Part shown: in pieces, positions 4,264-8,918 of the stretch
Layout of the letters: each line of letters starts with the position of its first letter
Position numbering within the stretch: the first letter of the stretch is position 1
Source: JBMYQA01 sp049600855
GTDB lineage: Bacteria > Bacteroidota > Bacteroidia > Cytophagales > Flammeovirgaceae
Reading direction: 5' to 3'
Length of the DNA: 8,918 nt
Assembly (NCBI GenBank): GCA_049600855.1
Contig: JBMYQA010000263.1
Location: 1 to 8,918 of the forward strand
The notes under the pieces: model-generated
Told to the model about the DNA's origin: nothing
The model's database searches: none
The model's input: only the letters and a program-made list of their open reading frames with translations
Translations under genes and position numbers: made by a program

Positions 4264-5271
4264 ATGCCAGTAAATCGGAATGCGTTAATACGGTATAAAA
4301 CGATTGATCAATGTCTGCGTAATCGGTTCAGAAAGTGGACATTAGATGATTTGATTGAGGCTTGCTCGGATGCCTTGTATGAGTATGAAGGGATTGATAA
4401 AGGAGTCAGTAAACGAACGGTGCAGATGGATTTGCAGTTGATGCGCAGTGATAAGTTGGGGTATAATGCGCCGATTGTGGTGAAAGATCGGAAGTATTAC
4501 ACCTATGAAGATCCCGATTACAGCATTACCAACATCCCCCTCACCGACCAAGATTTATCGCGTTTGTCTGAAGTGGTGGAGATTCTGAAGCAATTCAAAG
4601 GCTTTTCCCACTTTCGTGAATTGGATGGGATGGTACAAAAGCTGGAAGACAAAGTTTTCTCTGCAAAAAATCAAACACAGTCCATCATTGACTTTGAGAA
4701 AAATGAAGGTTTGAAGGGCTTAGAACATTTGGAAGCGATTTACCAGGCCATTTTAAAGAAAAAAGCCATTGAAATTGTGTATCAATCCTTTAAAGCCAAA
4801 CAGCCTCAAAAATTTGATTTCCATCCGCAACTTCTCAAGGAATACCGAAACAGGTGGTTTGTTTTAGGTCAGAAGAAGCCCAACAAACCCATGATGACGC
4901 TCGCTTTAGACCGCATTCACTCTATTGACGAATCTATTGCAACCTATTTGGAAAATGAGGACTTCGCACCTCAAGAATTTTATAAAGATGTGATTGGCGT
5001 GACGGTAAGCGAAAATGTTCGCCCTCAAGAGGTGCGGTTATTCATCACCAACTACCATGCTCCTTATGTGCTAACGAAACCTTTACATAGCACCCAAAAA
5101 GTCATTAATAAATCGGAAGATGGTGTGGAAATTTCCATCATTGTCCAGCTAAACTTCGAGCTGGAGCGGGAAATTTTAGGCTTTGGCGAAGGCATTAAAG
5201 TCTTGAGTCCTCAAAAATTGGCCGATCGGGTATTTTATAAACTGAAAAAGGCCGCTTCGAGGTATGAATGA
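4264..5271 (+). CDS. WYL-domain transcriptional regulator (wHTH-WYL-WCX)
   Basis: This 335-residue protein has the full three-part layout of the family. An N-terminal winged helix-turn-helix (~10-80) has a probable recognition helix around SKRTVQMDLQLM (49-60). The WYL domain (~168-222) carries the signature RNRWFVLG (195-202) in place of W-Y-L. The C-terminal WCX extension (~250-325) contains VRLFITNYHAPYVL and the GFGEGIKVLSP segment. WYL domains are ligand sensors, proposed to bind nucleic acid, and such regulators often control defence, DNA-damage or RNA-repair loci. Here the gene is divergent from rsr with 392 bp between it and the microprotein start, so it is the likely regulator of the Ro60 module. 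The leader AAAGAAAGTTACC before ATG is A-rich, as is usual in Bacteroidota. It ends 6 bp from the convergent CapA stop codon, with no terminator between. Confidence 0.9.
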   Translation: MPVNRNALIRYKTIDQCLRNRFRKWTLDDLIEACSDALYEYEGIDKGVSKRTVQMDLQLMRSDKLGYNAPIVVKDRKYYTYEDPDYSITNIPLTDQDLSRLSEVVEILKQFKGFSHFRELDGMVQKLEDKVFSAKNQTQSIIDFEKNEGLKGLEHLEAIYQAILKKKAIEIVYQSFKAKQPQKFDFHPQLLKEYRNRWFVLGQKKPNKPMMTLALDRIHSIDESIATYLENEDFAPQEFYKDVIGVTVSENVRPQEVRLFITNYHAPYVLTKPLHSTQKVINKSEDGVEISIIVQLNFELEREILGFGEGIKVLSPQKLADRVFYKLKKAASRYE

Positions 5272-5277
5272 CCTGCC

Positions 5278-6483
5278 CTATTTCACCTCTATATGTGCAT
5301 TACTCGCACTTAATAATGCCTCAGCTTCTGAAAAAGCGCGTTCCATTTTTTTGAATTGTCCTTCACTTAATAAGGAGGTTTCTTGAGGCAATTGCCTACG
5401 CAGGCGCTTCGGTAGTAAACGTTGCATCGAAAGACTGGAATGAACAATCAGAAATTGCGTTTTTTCGTTCTCCTTATATTGCACAATAAAGGTTGGAATG
5501 GCAAAATGATTTGTTATCCGAATTTTACCTGTTACCTCATCCTTCTTAAGCTTTACATTTAAGATAATTCCTGAATTGTTCACGCTCATCTGATTGGAAT
5601 AAAAATTGCCCATCGAAAAAGCGACTAAGCCCGTATCCAAGGTATTGTGCTGCCCGCCTTTAAATAATTGAATGGGCTGTATGACGTGCGGATGCTCTCC
5701 CACGATAATATCTGCGCCACACTCAATGGCATGGCGCACAATTTCCTGCTGATACGCATTCGGCTCACGTTCATATTCTTGCCCAAAATGGAAATTAACA
5801 ATGACAATTTCAGCTCCTTTGGCTTTTACATTTTTGATGTCTTGCCGAATTTGTGCGGTATCAATAAAGTTGAGCATGTGACGTAGGGCCTTTGGGACTT
5901 TGCCGTTCGAGCTTTCTGTGTAAGCCAATACGGAGAACTTAATATTTTCTAGTTCAAATAGCTTTACTGTACTGCGTTCTTGTTTTGTTTCTTGTGTTCC
6001 TACGTTGAGTAGCCCTTCTTCGGCCAATACATTGAGTGTTCTGGTAACGCCTTTTGCGCCTCCATCCCAAGCATGATTATTTGCCGTAAATAGGCAATCA
6101 AAACCTGTATGGGCTAATGCTGTGGCATACGCATCTGGTGTGTTAAAGGTAGGATAGCCTGCATACGCTAATCCATTTTCTGTTCCCCTAAAAACAGTTT
6201 CTAAATTGCCAAAAGCCATATCAGCTTCCAAAATAAAGGGCTTCACCAATCGAAATGGAGGCGTAAAATCATAAACACCTTTTCCAACTTCTGCTGTTTC
6301 AAAGTTTGCTTCATGACACATTAAATCACCTACAAAAGCTAAATGCAGTTCTCCTACGGTATCGTATTCTCCCACTATTGCTTCCTCTTCCCTTGAGAGT
6401 TGGTAATCGATGATAAAGACGATTAAAAAAAGTGCGAGTGCATTTAATAGAATGGCTATAATGATGAGGATAACTTTCTTCAT
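5278..6483 (-). CDS. CapA-family (PGA_cap) metallophosphoesterase-fold protein, membrane anchored
   Basis: The protein has 401 residues. An N-terminal hydrophobic segment (~4-26) after MKK is a signal anchor, with no obvious cleavage site, placing the catalytic part in the periplasm. The CapA/PGA_cap domain (~45-300) shows all usual motifs: GDLMCH (52-57), GNLET (92-96), NNHAWD (135-140), HFGQEY (232-237), GEHPHVIQ (262-269) and SMGNF (290-294). CapA was named from poly-gamma-glutamate capsule production, but most homologues stand alone and act in unknown envelope functions. No capB/capC partners are visible here, so a capsule role should not be assumed. The C-terminal ~70 residues are basic and then acidic, and outside the domain. 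It is convergent with the WYL gene, and LOG lies 127 bp upstream on the same strand. Confidence 0.88.
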   Translation of the reverse strand: MKKVILIIIAILLNALALFLIVFIIDYQLSREEEAIVGEYDTVGELHLAFVGDLMCHEANFETAEVGKGVYDFTPPFRLVKPFILEADMAFGNLETVFRGTENGLAYAGYPTFNTPDAYATALAHTGFDCLFTANNHAWDGGAKGVTRTLNVLAEEGLLNVGTQETKQERSTVKLFELENIKFSVLAYTESSNGKVPKALRHMLNFIDTAQIRQDIKNVKAKGAEIVIVNFHFGQEYEREPNAYQQEIVRHAIECGADIIVGEHPHVIQPIQLFKGGQHNTLDTGLVAFSMGNFYSNQMSVNNSGIILNVKLKKDEVTGKIRITNHFAIPTFIVQYKENEKTQFLIVHSSLSMQRLLPKRLRRQLPQETSLLSEGQFKKMERAFSEAEALLSASNAHIEVK

Positions 6484-6550
6484 TTCGACTGATTCGGTAG
6501 CTGATGCGATCGCATCCGAGTTTGATTCGATAATGGAGAAATATATAAAT

Positions 6551-6596
6551 AGGTTGTTAAAACCTTTTGATTCTTGGCAAAAAGTTTCAACAACCT
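6551..6596 (-). terminator. Long hairpin downstream of the LOG gene, probable terminator
   Basis: Minus strand: AGGUUGUUGAAACUUUUUG (6596-6578) pairs with CAAAAGGUUUUAACAACCU (6569-6551), 19 consecutive pairs of which two are wobbles, loop CCAAGAAU. It starts 14 nt after the LOG stop codon and is followed by ATTTATATATTTC, AT-rich but without a clean T-run. It would end or stabilise the LOG mRNA before the CapA gene. Confidence 0.55.
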
Positions 6597-6610
6597 AACA
6601 GACTCCATGA

Positions 6611-7192
6611 TTACGCTTTATTCAATAAATCGGAAGGCAATTCTTTATCAACATGGAAGTTTCTCAGTTGCTCAATCAAATCTTCTGCATCGTCAGATAC
6701 TAAAATCAATTCCCGATGTTTTTGGATCACAAAGCCTTGTGCCACCATATGGTCGATGAGTTGAATGAGGTGATCGTAATAGCCATCTACATTTAAAATA
6801 CCGATGGGTTTGTTATGAAGTCGCAATTGAGCCCATGTAATAATTTCACAGAGTTCATCCATGGTTCCCATACCACCTGGCAAGGCCACAAAAGCATCAG
6901 CCTTTTCTGCCATTAACGCTTTTCGTTGGTGCATGGTTTCTACTTCTACCAGCTCCGTTAAGCCTAAATGTGCTACTTCCTTGTCTTTTAAGAAGCTCGG
7001 AATATAACCATAAGCCTTTCCCCCTTGTTGAAGCACTTCATTACCAATTATGCCCATAATGCCTACTCTACCTGCACCATATACTAAATCGAGCCCATGC
7101 TTCACCATTACTTGGGCAAACTCTATTGCTGACTGCTCATAAATAGGAGATGAACCTTTTTTAGATCCACAAAATACACAAATGTTCTGCAT
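6611..7192 (-). CDS. LOG-family protein (TIGR00730), putative nucleoside 5'-monophosphate phosphoribohydrolase
   Basis: The 193 residues match the usual length of single-domain LOG proteins. Motifs: CVFCGS near the N-terminus (5-10), the nucleotide loop YGAGRVGIMG (38-47), the MHQRK segment (87-91) that supplies the active-site Arg, and the family signature PGGMGTMDE (105-113) with the catalytic Glu at 113. LOG enzymes split cytokinin-type or other nucleoside 5'-monophosphates into base and ribose 5-phosphate in the cytosol; many bacterial members act on AMP-like substrates and are often mislabelled lysine decarboxylases. The physiological substrate here is unknown. The ATG at 7192 directly opens the first beta-strand, so the start is secure. 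A 46-nt hairpin follows the stop codon. Confidence 0.93.
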   Translation of the reverse strand: MQNICVFCGSKKGSSPIYEQSAIEFAQVMVKHGLDLVYGAGRVGIMGIIGNEVLQQGGKAYGYIPSFLKDKEVAHLGLTELVEVETMHQRKALMAEKADAFVALPGGMGTMDELCEIITWAQLRLHNKPIGILNVDGYYDHLIQLIDHMVAQGFVIQKHRELILVSDDAEDLIEQLRNFHVDKELPSDLLNKA

Positions 7193-7327
7193 AGTGATGT
7201 ATTTAGTTGAGAGGAAGTCAAATCACCTCCCCTGATCATAATCGGCCAAAGGTAACAAAAGGAAATGAATCGCCATTCAATCAAGTGTTAAGGAATGGCT
7301 AAACTCTAAATATTGGGGTAAGCATCA

Positions 7328-8275
7328 TCAAAATTTGATTTGTAAGGCAACGGTATTTACGAAATCACGCGATAAACCATCTGGATTGTAATGCCGTTTT
7401 TTCAAACGCCAACCATTCATGATTTTTATAGATGTTTTGGGCGAAAAATGATAACCAATTCCAACTAATCCTGTAATGGCAGCACCATTCGTCATCTCTA
7501 ATTCCCCGCGTTCTGAAGTAGTGTTTCCTGAAGGATGATCAACTTTGTCTTTGGTAAGGCGATGTACATGCAATATGCCCAAATTGATATTGAATTTAGA
7601 GAATCGGATATTTCGCTCAATGCGATACATCAAATCTTTGCCACGCAATAAATTGCCTGATGATGGCGGATATTCAACAGCTGTTTCAAACCACCTTGTC
7701 CCTTCCCATTCCTCACGCAAAAAATGATTATCGGTTTCCGTTAATGCCTGTTGATACCCCACTGCAACCAACCACTTTCGGCTAATCAATGATATACCAA
7801 CTACAGCATCATAAGTACCCAAAGTCGTTTGGTAATACATCGGCAAATCTCGCCCTCGCCATTGTAAATTAGGCCTACCAATGGGGATTTTTGCCCCTAT
7901 TGTAGCATTAATTTGAAACGCTTCTCGCTGATATAGATTTTGAGTAAGGCTTAACGAGACATCACCAAACCCGTGTGTATCGGTAATAGTGCCATTTACA
8001 CGCGTGTAGGGTAATTTGACTTGAAAATAGGTGTAATCAGAGAATGAGATATTAGCATCTAGGGTATAAGAAAAAATCTGATCACCAAACCGATTCGTGC
8101 CGTAATAATGGCTAATTTCAATAGAACGAACTTTGATATTTTGTCTTTTCCGAAACTTCTGATCAGGTTTCAATGCCCCCATGGTACAAAATCCAGCATC
8201 ACTACAGCCTTGCGTCCATCCGATAGTTGGGTAGAGTAAATAGAGGATGGCTGCTAAACACGTGATTATTCTCAT
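7328..8275 (-). CDS. Secreted protein, probable outer-membrane beta-barrel
   Basis: The 315 residues open with a signal peptide (MRIITCLAAILYLLYPTIGWTQ) and a small Cys pair right after the probable cleavage site (GCSDAGFCTMG, Cys24 and Cys30). The rest is rich in alternating hydrophobic and polar strands with aromatic girdle residues (for example SYTLDANISFSDYTYFQVKL and FNINLGILHVHRL), frequent turns, and a C-terminus ending in VALQIKF, the terminal-Phe strand typical of proteins inserted by BAM. A 12-16-stranded barrel would fit the length. I do not recognise the family; a transporter or porin-like role is inference. Cys24 is preceded by TQG, a poor lipobox, so a lipoprotein is less likely. 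The gene is flanked by non-coding gaps of 135 and 216 bp and looks monocistronic. Confidence 0.75.
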   Translation of the reverse strand: MRIITCLAAILYLLYPTIGWTQGCSDAGFCTMGALKPDQKFRKRQNIKVRSIEISHYYGTNRFGDQIFSYTLDANISFSDYTYFQVKLPYTRVNGTITDTHGFGDVSLSLTQNLYQREAFQINATIGAKIPIGRPNLQWRGRDLPMYYQTTLGTYDAVVGISLISRKWLVAVGYQQALTETDNHFLREEWEGTRWFETAVEYPPSSGNLLRGKDLMYRIERNIRFSKFNINLGILHVHRLTKDKVDHPSGNTTSERGELEMTNGAAITGLVGIGYHFSPKTSIKIMNGWRLKKRHYNPDGLSRDFVNTVALQIKF

Positions 8276-8348
8276 TTGAGTTGAAGGCGTTTGGAGTAAA
8301 CAGATATGGATGATTTTTAAGCTTATGTGAACCCGTTCATTTATAACA

Positions 8349-8381
8349 AAGGGAACACTTCAAATTAGGAAATGTTCCCTT
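8349..8381 (-). terminator. Inverted repeat after the response regulator gene, probable terminator
   Basis: AAGGGAACA (8349-8357) and TGTTCCCTT (8373-8381) form 9 perfect pairs; a C/A mismatch and TTC/GAA extend the stem. On the minus strand TTTGTTATAA follows, a short T-rich tail. It lies 110 nt after the response regulator stop and upstream of the barrel gene, so it may end that transcript. The remaining sequence of 8276-8491 shows no gene. Confidence 0.5.
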
Positions 8382-8491
8382 AGGCACTTAATTTATCGTT
8401 TTTTAACGCCACCACGATGAGGAAACAACTACAGAGTTTATTCATCTAACCCATAAAAAAGCTTACAAAAAAACCATTCATATCTTTGCTA

Positions 8492-8918
8492 CTAGCCATT
8501 TTCACTCACTAGCTGCGCCTTTAATTCTTGAATCATCTGTTCCTTAGCTTCTAATTCCTGTTCAAGAGCTACAATTCTACTTTTCTTGTCGCGTTCTTTA
8601 TTAAATTCGATAAGCGCTTCTTCAATAATTTGCTTCAACTCACTCTTATTCCAAGGTTTGGTAATGTATTTATATACTTTTCCTGTGTTAATTGCTCCAA
8701 TAATGGCTTCTGCATCACTAAAACCAGTCAGAATCATACGGACAGGGTCAGGGTAATCATCTAAAATTTGAGCGAGAAACTCCACCCCTGTAACTTTGGG
8801 CATTTTTTGATCTGTAATGATTAAATGAAACTCGTTTTCTTTCAAAAGCTTGATCGCCTCTTCAGCCGAAGCTGCAACGGTAATATTATATGAACGCTTA
8901 AAAGCCGTCTGAAAAATT
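8492..8918 (-). CDS. Response regulator receiver domain with C-terminal coiled coil, N-terminus outside the window
   Basis: The open frame enters at the window edge (24 codons before the TTG at 8845, beginning IFQTAFKRSYNITVAASAEE) and ends with TAG at 8492, giving 141 visible residues. The missing N-terminus would hold the acidic DD pair. Visible receiver elements are the phospho-acceptor in ITDQKMP, the switch Thr in ILTGFSD and the conserved Lys in YKYITKPW. The DQKMP and KPW forms resemble receivers seen in HD-GYP or adenylate-cyclase-linked regulators. No output domain follows; instead residues to the end form a charged heptad helix (KSRIVALEQELEAKEQMIQE), probably a dimerising coiled coil. 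The TTG at 8845 is not a real start because the receiver fold begins earlier. The kinase partner is not visible. Confidence 0.88.
   Translation of the reverse strand, partial: IFQTAFKRSYNITVAASAEEAIKLLKENEFHLIITDQKMPKVTGVEFLAQILDDYPDPVRMILTGFSDAEAIIGAINTGKVYKYITKPWNKSELKQIIEEALIEFNKERDKKSRIVALEQELEAKEQMIQELKAQLVSENG

Noticed and set aside
6504..6515. Palindrome ATGCGATCGCAT, containing the cyanobacterial HIP1 octamer
   Set aside because: Only one occurrence in the window and a host that does not look cyanobacterial; probably chance.
7277..7304. Inverted repeat GCCATTC/GAATGGC downstream of the LOG start
   Set aside because: Only 7 bp with a 14-nt loop, no T-run; too weak to call a terminator for the upstream barrel gene.
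8843..8845. TTG as start codon of the response regulator
   Set aside because: The receiver domain continues in frame upstream to the window edge, so the real start lies outside.

Overview
The window suggests a Bacteroidota bacterium (Cytophagales/Flavobacteriia-like). The DNA is AT-rich, gene starts have weak A-rich leaders instead of strong Shine-Dalgarno sites, TAnnTTTG-like -7 elements are present, and there is a secreted protein that looks like an outer-membrane beta-barrel. This assignment is inferred from style and was not checked by a search.

Layout. 1-671 (-): 5' part of a tandem-GNAT acetyltransferase, cut by the window edge. 832-930: two terminator-like hairpins on the minus strand. 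941-2127 (-): a tandem array of small structured RNAs with no protein-coding content. 2147-2176: a strong hairpin. 2188-3705 (-): a TROVE/Ro60 protein (Rsr) with a vWA MIDAS domain. 3761-3871 (-): a 36-residue single-pass membrane microprotein. 3893-4080: a duplicated ~60-bp promoter/operator module. 4264-5271 (+): a divergent WYL-domain transcription regulator. 5278-6483 (-): a CapA-type protein, convergent with WYL. 6611-7192 (-): a LOG-family Rossmann protein. 7328-8275 (-): a signal-peptide protein, probably a beta-barrel. 8492-8918 (-): a response regulator receiver domain, cut at its N-terminus by the window edge.

The centre of interest is 900-4263, read as one Ro60 ribonucleoprotein locus. 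Directly downstream of the TROVE gene, on the same strand, lie six ~133-160-nt RNA units in tandem plus two ~80-nt mini-units. Each unit is closed by a stem whose two strands carry GRG-U-GY and RCCYC, with a bulged U. The pairs covary from unit to unit, and the outer extension of the stem differs in sequence but stays paired in each unit. Four units (1, 3, 5, 6) carry a circularly permuted tRNA: T-arm, 3' acceptor strand, closing loop, 5' acceptor strand, D-arm, with the closing Y-like stem sitting where the anticodon loop would be. This is the known logic of bacterial Y RNAs (YrlA family), which bind Ro60/Rsr and mimic tRNA. The array with its multiplicity, its mixture of tRNA-like and non-tRNA heads, and the 20-nt motif repeated in each unit is the feature most likely to be new.

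The divergent WYL regulator, the duplicated operator-like palindrome before the microprotein-rsr-array unit, and the terminators after the last RNA fit a regulated RNA quality-control or stress module. The genes right of 5272 look like unrelated housekeeping or envelope genes.
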